Of a stretch of 64,000 bases of DNA, positions 27,845 to 36,167 are shown piece by piece. The first letter of the stretch is position 1; each line of letters begins with the position of its first letter. The notes beneath the pieces are model-generated. The model was given only the letters and a program-made list of their open reading frames with translations. It was not told the origin of the DNA and did no database searches. The translations under genes and the position numbers were made by a program. This DNA comes from Leptospira fletcheri. GTDB taxonomy: Bacteria > Spirochaetota > Leptospiria > Leptospirales > Leptospiraceae. The DNA lies in NCBI RefSeq assembly GCF_004769195.1, contig NZ_RQET01000001.1, forward strand, positions 248,001 to 312,000, written 5' to 3'.

Positions 27845-28711
27845 ATGGAAGAGAGCCGGCTCCGGACCTACTTAGAATTCCAATTCTCGCAGATCATCAT
27901 CAGCGGCAACGTCCTGTTCGCACACATTCTTCCCTATTCCCCCTCTATGATCACTTGGGGAAGGACCTTGTTTTCCAGCCTGCTTCTCGGAAGCCTATTG
28001 TATCTCAGAAAAAGGCCTCTTTTCTTTTCCTCCCCGAAGGAGAATTCGATTTCTTTCGCTCTGGGAATCCTTCTCGCCGTACATTGGGTCACGTTCTTTG
28101 CATCGGCTCAGATTTCCACAGTCGCCGTGGCGGTGCTGACCCTATTTACCCATCCGATCTGGACCGTTTTTCTGGAGCCGATCTATTTTCCGGTGAAAAT
28201 CAAAATCGCCGATTTGGCCATGGCGGGCTTAGTCTGTTTCGGAATGTGGATCCTGGTGCCGAAATTCGAACTAGGAAACGAATATCTACTCGGAGTCGGA
28301 ATCGGACTCTTATCCGCCTTAACTCTGGCGCTCCGAAATCTTTTGACAAAGAAATATCTTTCCAGCCACGGCTCTTCCCAAGTGATGTTCCACCAAAGTC
28401 TCGCTACTTGTATTCTTCTTTCCCCCGTCTTAACGCAAGAATCCGTCTTCCGTACCGGAAAAGAATGGGCATCCGTGTTTCTACTCGGAACCTTTTTTAC
28501 CGCCCTAGGCCATACCATGTACGTAAAGGCGGTATTCAAAATGAAAGTCAAAACTGCGGGCCTTCTTTCCACGGTACAACCGGTTTACTCCGCGTTACTC
28601 GCTTGGTTGATCCTCGGAGAATTTCCGAGAAGGGAGGAATTCTTAGGCGGAGCCTTGATTCTGACCGCTGCACTCGTCGAGTCCCTTAGATACAGGCAAC
28701 GATCCGAATAA
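27845..28711 (+). CDS. EamA/DMT-superfamily transporter
   Basis: A 288-residue protein of about ten membrane helices in two homologous halves, the plan of the drug/metabolite transporter superfamily with two EamA domains. Typical elements include the start ISGNVLFAHILP, WVTFFASAQISTVAVAVL, LTLALRNLLTKK and the final STVQPVYSALLAWLILGE. It probably exports a small metabolite or amino acid; the substrate cannot be told. The next gene starts 5 bases after the stop, indicating co-transcription with the GH67-like gene. Confidence 0.87.
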   Translation: MEESRLRTYLEFQFSQIIISGNVLFAHILPYSPSMITWGRTLFSSLLLGSLLYLRKRPLFFSSPKENSISFALGILLAVHWVTFFASAQISTVAVAVLTLFTHPIWTVFLEPIYFPVKIKIADLAMAGLVCFGMWILVPKFELGNEYLLGVGIGLLSALTLALRNLLTKKYLSSHGSSQVMFHQSLATCILLSPVLTQESVFRTGKEWASVFLLGTFFTALGHTMYVKAVFKMKVKTAGLLSTVQPVYSALLAWLILGEFPRREEFLGGALILTAALVESLRYRQRSE

Positions 28712-28716
28712 AAGTC

Positions 28717-30438
28717 ATGTCCAAGCAATTCTTTCTCACGATCGCAGACACTTCGGCTCCTTTCTTTCTGGAGCATGCGGAAGGCTCCGTCAATTGGTCC
28801 AAAGCCCCTCTCTCCGCGCTGGAAAAAAAGAAGAACGCGATTCCTTCCAAGAAGAAACACCGAAGGGTCCGCGAATCCTTCGGCAAATATACGAAAAGAA
28901 TCGCGGAGATAGGATTCAATTCCGTCACCGTGGATGAATTGTGTTATCTCGTCCCTCACCCTTTCTTTCCCGAAGAATTGAACGCTAAGATCAGATCGTA
29001 TCGAAAAAAATATAAGAAATTATTCAAGATAGCTCGCGCGCAAAAGTTGAGAATTTTTCTTACTGCGGATTTCCTTTCCTTTCATCCTACGATGACCGAG
29101 AGAACCAAGGGGGATTTGGATGCTTGCATCGATCTCTTTCTGATCGGACTGGACGGTTTCTTTAACGATTTTCCCGAAGTGGACGGAATCGTTCTGAGAA
29201 TAGGAGAATCCGACGGAGTCGACGTTCGGGCGGATTTTAAAAGCAAATTACTTCTCAAAACTCCGGAACAAACGAACTATTTCCTAAGAAGATCCGTTCC
29301 AATATTCGAAAAACATAATAAATTAATGATTTTCCGGACCTGGACCTTAGGAGCCTACGAAGTGGGAGACCTGATCTGGAATCCGGAAACGTATCGGAAG
29401 GTTTTCCGAAATATCCGCAGCGATTCCTTGGTGATTTCCATGAAATACGGAGAAGGCGATTTTTTCCGTTACCTTAGGTTGAACCCTCTTTTCCTGCAGG
29501 ACGATCGCCCCAAATTACTGGAGTTGCAGGCCAGAAGAGAGTACGAAGGATTCGGAGAATATCCGTCCTTTGTCGGATGGCTGTACGAACGCTATCGCAC
29601 CCAACTACGACACGCCAAGAACCTCGTGGGCCTAAGCGTTTGGACCCAAACGGGCGGCTGGTCCTCCTTCCGCAATTTCACCTTCCTGAAAAATTCCTCC
29701 TTTTGGAACGAGCTGAATGCCTTCGTCTCCCTGAAGCTTTTTACGAAAGATTGGTCCGTAGAAAAATGCGTCTCCAAATTCTACCAAGGAGCAAGACAGG
29801 AAGAATTTTACAGATTCTTGAAATTAAGCGATCGAGTGATAGAGGACCTACTCTACGACCCCGAATTCGCGGGTAAAACCTATTATCTTCATAGGGTCCG
29901 TCTCCCTCCTTTATTGCACGTCACTTGGGACAGGGTGACCGTCTCCGATCCGTTCCGATTCCTATATTCCGCACTTTCCGGAAATCCGAATCTATCCATC
30001 CGCTCGGGAGAATCCGCCTTTCCATTACTGGACGAAATGAATCGTTTGGCGGAAAAATTGGACCTTCCTTACAATCACGAATTCCAAAAGGAGACGTTTT
30101 ATCTGCTACTGCTCTGCAGAAAACTTCTCTACAACCGCGACCTCTCCCGGGAAGAGACTTTACTCGAAGAAGCGTTGGAAAAGGCGAAAGATTATCATGA
30201 AAGATATCCTGATACGTACCGATTCCATATTCTTCCCCGCAAAAATCTCCCAGGCACGTTTCAAAAATTCCTGCTGCGTTTGTTCGTAAGGGGCCGAAGT
30301 CGATACAGGATTCTGGACAGAATCCTGTATCATCCTGCCTTGCGATTCCTATATTATTTGGTCTACCTCAGGATCCGGCGCAGATTGCCCAGTTTTTTGA
30401 ACCAACAAGCGATGCCGGTTCGGGAACTATTAAGGTGA
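28717..30438 (+). CDS. GH67 (alpha-glucuronidase)-like protein
   Basis: A 573-residue cytoplasmic protein without signal peptide. The middle region resembles the catalytic barrel of GH67 family proteins: an acidic strand end GIVLRIGE, later FRTWTLGAYEVG, SMKYGEGDFFRY, LELQARREYEGFGEYP, and LSVWTQTGGW followed by FWNELNAFVS. The C-terminal 200 residues are helical and basic. GH67 enzymes remove 4-O-methyl-glucuronate from xylan fragments, an unexpected substrate for a leptospire, so the true role may be different. Similarity is judged from pattern only. It is tightly coupled to the upstream EamA transporter. Confidence 0.55.
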   Translation: MSKQFFLTIADTSAPFFLEHAEGSVNWSKAPLSALEKKKNAIPSKKKHRRVRESFGKYTKRIAEIGFNSVTVDELCYLVPHPFFPEELNAKIRSYRKKYKKLFKIARAQKLRIFLTADFLSFHPTMTERTKGDLDACIDLFLIGLDGFFNDFPEVDGIVLRIGESDGVDVRADFKSKLLLKTPEQTNYFLRRSVPIFEKHNKLMIFRTWTLGAYEVGDLIWNPETYRKVFRNIRSDSLVISMKYGEGDFFRYLRLNPLFLQDDRPKLLELQARREYEGFGEYPSFVGWLYERYRTQLRHAKNLVGLSVWTQTGGWSSFRNFTFLKNSSFWNELNAFVSLKLFTKDWSVEKCVSKFYQGARQEEFYRFLKLSDRVIEDLLYDPEFAGKTYYLHRVRLPPLLHVTWDRVTVSDPFRFLYSALSGNPNLSIRSGESAFPLLDEMNRLAEKLDLPYNHEFQKETFYLLLLCRKLLYNRDLSREETLLEEALEKAKDYHERYPDTYRFHILPRKNLPGTFQKFLLRLFVRGRSRYRILDRILYHPALRFLYYLVYLRIRRRLPSFLNQQAMPVRELLR

Positions 30439-30480
30439 AATCGGATTGACGGACTCGCGAAAACCGGCCAGTCTTTCCCC

Positions 30481-31071
30481 ATGCTCTCTTTCCGGCTCCG
30501 CCTTCTCCCTCTCATTTTCGGAATTTCTTTTTGTTCGATTCTCATCGATTGTTCGAGCACGCAGAGCAAAGAAGACGGACCGAAAAACAACTCCGAACAG
30601 AGTTCCGCCGGAACATCCACGGAAACAACCTCTTCCCGGTCCGCGGATCTGGATCTCTCCGCGCAAACGATAGAAGACGGAAAATGCGAGCAAGGAGATT
30701 GTGAAAACGGCTCCGGAACGTACGTATATTCCAACGGGGACAAGTATATCGGAACGTTTCGAAACAGCCTCCGTGACGGTCACGGAAAATTCGCTTATAA
30801 AAACGGAGACCATTACGAAGGAGAATTCGCGGAAGACAAAAAGGACGGATTCGGGACGTATGTGTTCGCAAACGGAACCGTACTGGAAGGGAATTTTTCC
30901 GGCGGAGCGCTGAAAGGAAAATCCAAACTCACTTTTTCCGATGGAAGCGTACTCGATGTGGATTTCACCGACGACAATAACTCCGGGCCTGGAAAATTCA
31001 CTCGCTCGGACGGAACGGAATCGGAGGAATGCTCCATCCAATCCAAAACATTATTCTGCCCGAAAGAATAG
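30481..31071 (+). CDS. MORN-repeat lipoprotein
   Basis: A 196-residue predicted lipoprotein: leader of 23 residues with Cys24 in LIDC (Cys18 is an alternative), followed by a Ser/Thr-rich linker. From about residue 80 three to four MORN repeats appear, e.g. YSNGDKYIGTFRNSLRDGHG, YKNGDHYEGEF and DGFGTYVFANGTVLEGNF. MORN repeats form extended beta-hairpins that act as scaffolds or bind lipids and partners. The final 35 residues contain a short Cys-x(6)-Cys segment. It converges with the lipoprotein at 31076, only 4 bases separating the stops. Confidence 0.82.
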   Translation: MLSFRLRLLPLIFGISFCSILIDCSSTQSKEDGPKNNSEQSSAGTSTETTSSRSADLDLSAQTIEDGKCEQGDCENGSGTYVYSNGDKYIGTFRNSLRDGHGKFAYKNGDHYEGEFAEDKKDGFGTYVFANGTVLEGNFSGGALKGKSKLTFSDGSVLDVDFTDDNNSGPGKFTRSDGTESEECSIQSKTLFCPKE

Positions 31072-31075
31072 CTCT

Positions 31076-31663
31076 CTAGTCCTCCGAAGTAGATCTCGAT
31101 TTCTGCGTTTCCCATTCCTTCGCCTGGGTCGGATCCACTCTTACCAAGGTATGAGATACCTCGAACTCTCCGCTGGCCCAATTCGGCATGGTCCGGAATT
31201 CTACGATCCTGTACCAGACTTTTCCGGCTTCCACTTTGAACAGGTGATTTACGCAAAGGCATTTGAACTTGAAACCGAATCCGAACTCTGGAGGAGTCAC
31301 GGAATGCGGAGCGGCAAAGAAGAAAAGATCTTCTCCGGTTTCGTTCTTGTACACCAGTGCGAAACGTCTTAGTTCTCCGGCGCTGAGCAAAAGAGTCGAA
31401 CCCTCGATTTCTCCGGAGACCGGGGCTTTTTCCAAAGAGGAAACCGTTTCGGTTTCCCAGAGAGATACGGGGCGCCCTGCGGCAAGCTCATGCAACCGAA
31501 TCTTTCCCGGGAAACCGCGGGAGTTCCAGAGGATATGAACGGGAACCACTCCTTTTTTCCCTGCGAGATTCAAGGAGAAGGATTCTTTCTTTTCCTCCTT
31601 ACCGCAATCCATAAGAATCGCGGCGGATACCAAAAGCGCTAGAAGCTGACCGAATTTGTCCAA
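31076..31663 (-). CDS. Lipoprotein, unknown function
   Basis: A 195-residue predicted lipoprotein starting with TTG at 31663, supported by an AGGA site 9 bases upstream. The leader ends ILMDC with Cys20, followed by GKEEKK, a pattern common for leptospiral lipoproteins. The mature part looks beta-rich and has two Cys residues in KCLCVNHLFKVE. No domain is recognised. It starts 5 bases after the stop of the discoidin-like lipoprotein, so the two are co-expressed. Confidence 0.68.
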   Translation of the reverse strand: MDKFGQLLALLVSAAILMDCGKEEKKESFSLNLAGKKGVVPVHILWNSRGFPGKIRLHELAAGRPVSLWETETVSSLEKAPVSGEIEGSTLLLSAGELRRFALVYKNETGEDLFFFAAPHSVTPPEFGFGFKFKCLCVNHLFKVEAGKVWYRIVEFRTMPNWASGEFEVSHTLVRVDPTQAKEWETQKSRSTSED

Positions 31664-31668
31664 GGAAT

Positions 31669-33156
31669 TTATTCCTGTCCCAATTCCAGAAGTTTAAAAT
31701 GGAATACTTTGTCCGGATTTTCGTTTTGGACGTAGATCTTATCACCGAATTTCCGGATGCGAATCGTTTCCTGGAAAATTTTTTCGGTGTCATCCGGATC
31801 CGAATTTCCCATATTGCAATCCCGACCGCAACCGTTGCAATCTCCTCCGAAATATTCCTCCTGCTCCTGTTCTCTGGAGGTTTTTTGGCGGACCAGGCCG
31901 AAAATCCTGAGTTTCAAACCTTCCGGAGTCGCTTCCTTAATTTCATAATTTCCCAATGCGAAGAAACTTTTGGCCATTCTGTTTCCCCATCCGGTGTCGG
32001 TAGTGTTTCCTTCCAAAAACATACTCCCGTCGGATCTCAGGCGGAGGGTCCAGTTGGAGGATTCCAAATACAGTTGGGAAACCTCCTCGCCCGCATTCTC
32101 GTTCTCAGCCGGAGGAGGATTGGAATTCGTAGCCTTCGTCTCTTCCGCTACGGAAGCGCCCACCGGAATTTCTCCCGAATACTCGCCTCCTACATAACTC
32201 CAATTCAATACGTTCGTAATATTCGCCGCGGCGAATTGGATGGCGTTTTCCTTCGCGATCTTACGCACCTGTTCTATCGGATTCGGAAGGATCCATTCCT
32301 CTCCGTCGGAAAATCTCAATTCGCTGATGATCAATCCCTTATAGGTTTTTCCCCCGTAAATGGAATCGACGGTGAGCCTAAGTTTCTTTCCTTCGAAGGG
32401 TTTGGATAGGGAAATGGTCTGAGGCCCCATCACATCCTGCACTTCTATCTTGTTCGTGCTTCCGTCGTCTCCGGTTAAGGTAGCCGTTTTCAGTCTACCG
32501 TTGGTTTGGCAATGGCTATCGGATCGTTGGTAACCGTTCCAGATCTTCAAGGATTTGATTTTTTGCTTTTCCTTGAATTCGAAATCCAAAACGACCCCGG
32601 CGCCTTTCTTATCCGACGCCCAGGCATACTCGTACCTGGAATCGAACAAATTCATAACGTCGTAGGACAAAACGGGCTTAGCCGTTTCGGAGGCCTTGAC
32701 GGAAGCCTCCACTATTTTCGGTCCCTTCCATTTCATCTTATTCCCTTTTTCGTCGTAGAAAGAGACTTTATCCACGCAGAGGTTCGCGTTCTTGTGGAAG
32801 TTGAAAGTGACGGATCTCGCGTTTTTTGGGGAAGGAAATTCCACGATCGCAGAAGATCCCTTAGGCGCCAAATCCTGATTATATTCGTCAAAGTTAATAT
32901 AGGCGGTGATAGGATCCGTAAACGATTCGCCGCAGGATTCGATTTCGATTTTCGACAAAAGAAAGGCCTCGTCGGGATAAACGTGGAGTTTGACGAAATT
33001 CGCCCCTTTTTCCGGTCGCCATTTCTTTCCCTCCAAAATATCGAACGGAAGGCCGCTTTCCATGGAAGTGGCCGTGATCATGGACACAGGCAATTTCTTC
33101 CCGCAGAAGACACAAATTAGCAAAAAGGGCAACAAGGCCGGAAACTTCCATCTCAT
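31669..33156 (-). CDS. Lipoprotein with NADase-type glycan-binding (discoidin-like) domain
   Basis: A 495-residue predicted lipoprotein with leader MRWKFPALLPFLLICVFC and Cys18 followed by GKK. An F5/8-like jelly roll at about 165-285 carries the pattern of the NADase-type glycan-binding domain: DSRYEYAWASDKKGAGVVLDF, KIWNGYQRSDSHCQTNGRLK, and YKGLIISELRFSDG. This module is thought to bind carbohydrate. A Cys cluster (GGDCNGCGRDCNMG) near 445-460 could bind metal or form disulfides. A GGAGG ribosome site lies 8 bases before the ATG. Probably surface or periplasmic; partner lipoprotein follows at once. Confidence 0.72.
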   Translation of the reverse strand: MRWKFPALLPFLLICVFCGKKLPVSMITATSMESGLPFDILEGKKWRPEKGANFVKLHVYPDEAFLLSKIEIESCGESFTDPITAYINFDEYNQDLAPKGSSAIVEFPSPKNARSVTFNFHKNANLCVDKVSFYDEKGNKMKWKGPKIVEASVKASETAKPVLSYDVMNLFDSRYEYAWASDKKGAGVVLDFEFKEKQKIKSLKIWNGYQRSDSHCQTNGRLKTATLTGDDGSTNKIEVQDVMGPQTISLSKPFEGKKLRLTVDSIYGGKTYKGLIISELRFSDGEEWILPNPIEQVRKIAKENAIQFAAANITNVLNWSYVGGEYSGEIPVGASVAEETKATNSNPPPAENENAGEEVSQLYLESSNWTLRLRSDGSMFLEGNTTDTGWGNRMAKSFFALGNYEIKEATPEGLKLRIFGLVRQKTSREQEQEEYFGGDCNGCGRDCNMGNSDPDDTEKIFQETIRIRKFGDKIYVQNENPDKVFHFKLLELGQE

Positions 33157-33345
33157 CCGGAACCACCTCCGTCTTTCATTGCGAAATCATATTTTTCCCG
33201 AACGAATTTGCAAATCCAAAACGAAAGACCGAAATTGAAAACGTTTCTCAGATTTCTCGAACGGAAAAAGAGCACTAGTTTGGACGTAAAATTGTCCTTG
33301 CATTCTAGAACGGCAAAACCAGGATTTCATGTAGGACTCCTTCCC

Positions 33346-33777
33346 ATGTCCATCCCAAGCAGATATTCCATTGCAATTCACGTTCTTTCCTTGATACGAA
33401 CCGAGGGAGGAGAAGACGTTACGTCCCAATTGATGGCCAACAGCATCGGGACCAACGCTGTCGTGATCCGAGGGATTTTAGGAAAATTAAAAAAGGCAGG
33501 TCTTGTACAGACTCGTCAGGGAGTTCCCGGCGCTAAATTGGCAAGGTGTCCCGAAGAGATCCGCTTACTGGAAGTCTACAAAGCTGTGGAATCTTCCGAA
33601 GAACTTTTTTCCATTCACGCGAAAGCGAATCCGAAATGCGAAGTCGGCAAGAGAATCCAAGGAGCGCTCGTGAGGATCTTCCAAGATGCCCAAAAGGCTC
33701 TAGAGGAAAAATTGAACGACTTTACCCTGGCTCACGTACTCCTCAACATCGAAGAAGAAAAGAAAAAAGGCGCCTAA
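33346..33777 (+). CDS. Rrf2-family transcriptional regulator
   Basis: A 143-residue Rrf2 regulator from ATG 33346, where the family's usual start (SRYSIAIHVLSLI) falls; the frame continues upstream to 33208 but that part is not Rrf2-like. The winged helix covers residues 1-80 with NSIGTNAVVIRGILGKLKKAGLV as recognition region. Only one Cys (in NPKCEVG) is present, so the three-Cys iron-sulfur ligand set of IscR/NsrR is lacking; it belongs with the cluster-free YwnA-like group. A perfect palindrome overlapping the next promoter (33836-33866) is the obvious candidate operator. Confidence 0.85.
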   Translation: MSIPSRYSIAIHVLSLIRTEGGEDVTSQLMANSIGTNAVVIRGILGKLKKAGLVQTRQGVPGAKLARCPEEIRLLEVYKAVESSEELFSIHAKANPKCEVGKRIQGALVRIFQDAQKALEEKLNDFTLAHVLLNIEEEKKKGA

Positions 33778-33820
33778 AAAAGGCGTTCTCTCCCTTTCCC
33801 GTAACAAACGATTTTTCTCT

Positions 33821-33849
33821 TTGACTTCTTTTAAAATTACTTGTAATAA
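33821..33849 (+). promoter_or_regulatory. Promoter of the NAD(P)-binding gene, overlapped by a palindrome
   Basis: TTGACT at 33821-33826 and TAATAA at 33844-33849 are separated by 17 bases, a good sigma70-type promoter. The -10 falls inside the left arm and spacer of the inverted repeat at 33836-33866, so a protein bound there would block RNA polymerase. Confidence 0.55.
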
Positions 33850-33866
33850 TACATATTACAAGTAAT
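33836..33866. promoter_or_regulatory. Perfect 12-bp inverted repeat, candidate repressor operator
   Basis: ATTACTTGTAAT, a 7-base spacer, then ATTACAAGTAAT: the arms are exact reverse complements, and each arm is itself nearly palindromic. It covers the -10 of the promoter for the NAD(P)-binding gene and lies 58 bases after the Rrf2 gene. The size and symmetry suit one or two regulator dimers. The Rrf2 protein is the likely ligand, by proximity. Confidence 0.65.
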
Positions 33867-33901
33867 TTCGGATCTTAGAATCCCGGAAGTCGGAGGAAAG
33901 A

Positions 33902-34540
33902 ATGAAAATCACCGTTTATGGAGCTACTGGAATGATCGGACAAAGGATCGTAAACGAAGCTCTTACGAGAGGACACGAGGTGATCGCGGTGGCGAGGCAT
34001 CCCGAAAACTTGAAAAAGGAACACAAGAACTTGAAAAAACAACCTGGAGATATAGGGAACCCCGATTCTGTCGCTTCTCTTGCAAAAGACTCCGATGCGG
34101 TCGTATGCTCGGTCAATACGCCCCAAGGAGTCGATCCCTCCTGGTTTCGTACCGTTGCCAAGTCTCTATTAGAAGGTACTTCCAAAGCGGGAAAAACCCC
34201 AATGTACGTAGTAGGAGGCGCCGGAAGTCTGTACATCGCACCGAATGTACAATTGGTCGATACTCCCAATTTTCCCGAGGCCTACAAATCGGCCGCACTA
34301 GAACATAGGAAATTTTTAGAAATCCTAAAGAACTCAGGGGCAACTCACTGGACCTACCTGAGCCCGGCCGCCTTCATCTCACCCGGGGAACGTACGGGAA
34401 AGTTCAGATTGGGCCTGGAGGAACTGGTAACGGATTCGGAAGGAAACAGCAAAATTTCCGTAGAGGATTTCGCGGTGGCTCTGCTGGACGAAATCGAATC
34501 CCCGAAACACCAGGGCAAAAGATTCACTCTCGCCTATTAG
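33902..34540 (+). CDS. NAD(P)-binding atypical short-chain dehydrogenase (NmrA/SDR-a type)
   Basis: A 212-residue Rossmann-fold protein with the dinucleotide motif GATGMIG at 7-13, a following AVARHPENL strand-turn suited to NADP, and a NNPQG-like turn (VNTPQG). The usual YxxxK catalytic pair is not evident, so it is closer to atypical SDR proteins such as NAD(P)H-dependent quinone or flavin reductases and NmrA sensors. A GGAGG site precedes the ATG by 6 bases. The promoter carries a strong palindrome next to an Rrf2 regulator gene, suggesting induction by an electrophile or redox stress; this is inference. Confidence 0.83.
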   Translation: MKITVYGATGMIGQRIVNEALTRGHEVIAVARHPENLKKEHKNLKKQPGDIGNPDSVASLAKDSDAVVCSVNTPQGVDPSWFRTVAKSLLEGTSKAGKTPMYVVGGAGSLYIAPNVQLVDTPNFPEAYKSAALEHRKFLEILKNSGATHWTYLSPAAFISPGERTGKFRLGLEELVTDSEGNSKISVEDFAVALLDEIESPKHQGKRFTLAY

Positions 34541-34588
34541 AAACTCAGTTCCCAATCCGAATTTTCCGCAGAGCCGTCGGAATTCCGA

Positions 34589-34622
34589 AATTTTTTCCCG
34601 AATAGAAATTCGGGAAAAAATT
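34589..34622. repeat. Perfect 15-bp inverted repeat upstream of crcB
   Basis: AATTTTTTCCCGAAT, loop AGAA, ATTCGGGAAAAAATT. In RNA this is a very stable hairpin, but the T run lies on the 5' arm and the A run on the 3' arm, so neither strand has the U tract directly after the GC core as in a normal terminator. It sits between the NAD(P)-binding gene and crcB. Confidence 0.7.
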
Positions 34623-34657
34623 CTTTTCTATATCCTCTTCCCGGAAATTCTTCTCTT

Positions 34658-35044
34658 ATGATTTTGCCTTATCTGTACGTCGCGTTTGGCGGAGCCATCG
34701 GTAGCGTACTTAGATATTCCATCCAGTTGAACGTAGCAAGACAGGATCAACCCCCCTTTCCATTTGCAACCTTTCTCGTCAATGCACTCGGAAGTTTTCT
34801 CATCGGTTGGGTCTATGCCGTTTCGGAAAAAACCGGGCTCCTTTCTCCTGAGTTTCGTATTTTTCTCGCCACCGGATTTTGCGGGGGTTTTACCACTTTT
34901 TCCGCCTTTAGTTACGAATCGTTGGCTTTCCTAAGGGCTGGGGAATATCATTCCTTTCTATTTTATTCTTTCGCGACCTTTGCACTTTGCCTCTTCGGAA
35001 CCGCGTTCGGAATTTGGTTAGGTTCCTTTCTCAAATCTTTCTGA
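34658..35044 (+). CDS. crcB: Fluoride ion channel/exporter CrcB (Fluc)
   Basis: A 128-residue protein with four membrane helices and all Fluc hallmarks: FGGAIGSVLRY near the N-terminus, the Asn-containing helix FLVNALGSFLIGW, and the central break GFCGGFTTFSAFSYE with the Phe and Thr/Ser residues that line the fluoride path. It works as an antiparallel dimer that lets fluoride leave the cell. Length is normal. No fluoride riboswitch consensus was found upstream; instead there is a strong hairpin at 34589-34622. Confidence 0.94.
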   Translation: MILPYLYVAFGGAIGSVLRYSIQLNVARQDQPPFPFATFLVNALGSFLIGWVYAVSEKTGLLSPEFRIFLATGFCGGFTTFSAFSYESLAFLRAGEYHSFLFYSFATFALCLFGTAFGIWLGSFLKSF

Positions 35045-35134
35045 TTTTTGCAGGCGAGCAATAAGCGAAAACGCTTGCCATCCGATTCGAAAAAAGGAAA
35101 CTTCGAAAACTTAAAATCGGTTTAGGAAGAGAAC

Positions 35135-36133
35135 TTGAAACGTTGGCTTAAAATTACGATCGCGATCCTTGTCGTTACTGGAATTTCCTATACCGGCGCC
35201 TATTACACCAGCATTCCCAGTTACGAATACCCCCAACATTCTCTTCCCGCCGACTTCGATTCCTTTTACCGAGGCAAACTGGCGGAAACGAAGAGCAAAG
35301 GCGGAAAACCCGGAAACGAAGAAAGGTTGGTCCGGCACTCTCCGGGAAAAACGAAAGTTGCCATTTTGTACGTTCACGGATTCGGAGCCTCTAGAGCGGA
35401 AGGGGAAGAATCCATGGATAGAGTCGCGGCAAAATTGAAAGCCAATCTCTATTATTTAAGGCTCCCGGGACACGGCACCAACAACGAGGATCACCGCGAC
35501 ACGGATTTTCGAGAATATTTGAAAACCGCGGAAGAAAGCCTACTCATGATGGACAAACTCGGAGACAAAATCGTCCTCGTCGGAACCAGCATGGGAGGAT
35601 TGATCTCCACCTACTTAGCCGCTAAGTATCCCGACAAAATCCATGCCCTAGTTTTATTTTCCCCTTTTTACGACTTCGCCGCTCCTCTTGCCAAAATCTT
35701 CTATTACCCTGGCGGACCTTTTTTAGGCAGAGCGATCAACGGAAAAATCCGGAAATCTCCCACCAGAGTCTCTGGAGACGGAATCGGGGATAAATATTAC
35801 GATTTTTGGTACAAGGACCAGTATCTGGACTCCTTAACGCATATCGCGAACGCCAAAAAAATGATCGTTTCGAGCGGCACATTCGAAAAGATAACGGAAC
35901 CAAGTTTATTAGTATATTATTATAAGGACGAAAATAAACAGGATAAGGTCGCGAGCGTTCCGGCCATGCTGGAGAGCTTTTCCAAATTCGGAGGGTCCGG
36001 TAAGAATCCCTTGAATCGCTCCATCGCGATCGGGGAAGGACATCACGTTCTGACTTCTAAACACGTTTCCTCCGACAAGGAGGCAGTCGAAGCCGCAGTA
36101 CTGGATTTTCTGAAAAAGGCGGATGTAAAATAG
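35135..36133 (+). CDS. Membrane-anchored alpha/beta hydrolase (lysophospholipase-like)
   Basis: A 332-residue protein beginning with TTG at 35135, preceded by an AGGAAGAG ribosome site. A single N-terminal helix (5-23) anchors or exports it. The alpha/beta core shows HGFGAS at 81-86, RLPGHGTNN typical of monoglyceride lipases and carboxylesterases, the nucleophile elbow GTSMGG with Ser152, and a C-terminal GEGHH with His303/304 as probable base. It likely cleaves an acyl ester at the membrane face. It converges with the LysR gene, 34 bases apart. Confidence 0.83.
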   Translation: MKRWLKITIAILVVTGISYTGAYYTSIPSYEYPQHSLPADFDSFYRGKLAETKSKGGKPGNEERLVRHSPGKTKVAILYVHGFGASRAEGEESMDRVAAKLKANLYYLRLPGHGTNNEDHRDTDFREYLKTAEESLLMMDKLGDKIVLVGTSMGGLISTYLAAKYPDKIHALVLFSPFYDFAAPLAKIFYYPGGPFLGRAINGKIRKSPTRVSGDGIGDKYYDFWYKDQYLDSLTHIANAKKMIVSSGTFEKITEPSLLVYYYKDENKQDKVASVPAMLESFSKFGGSGKNPLNRSIAIGEGHHVLTSKHVSSDKEAVEAAVLDFLKKADVK

Positions 36134-36167
36134 GAAATTCCGTTTCATTTTCAGGAACCTCGAACCT

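Noticed and set aside
34541..34657. Fluoride riboswitch upstream of crcB
   Set aside because: I looked for the conserved GG..ATGG..TTCC core and did not find it; only a simple long hairpin is present.
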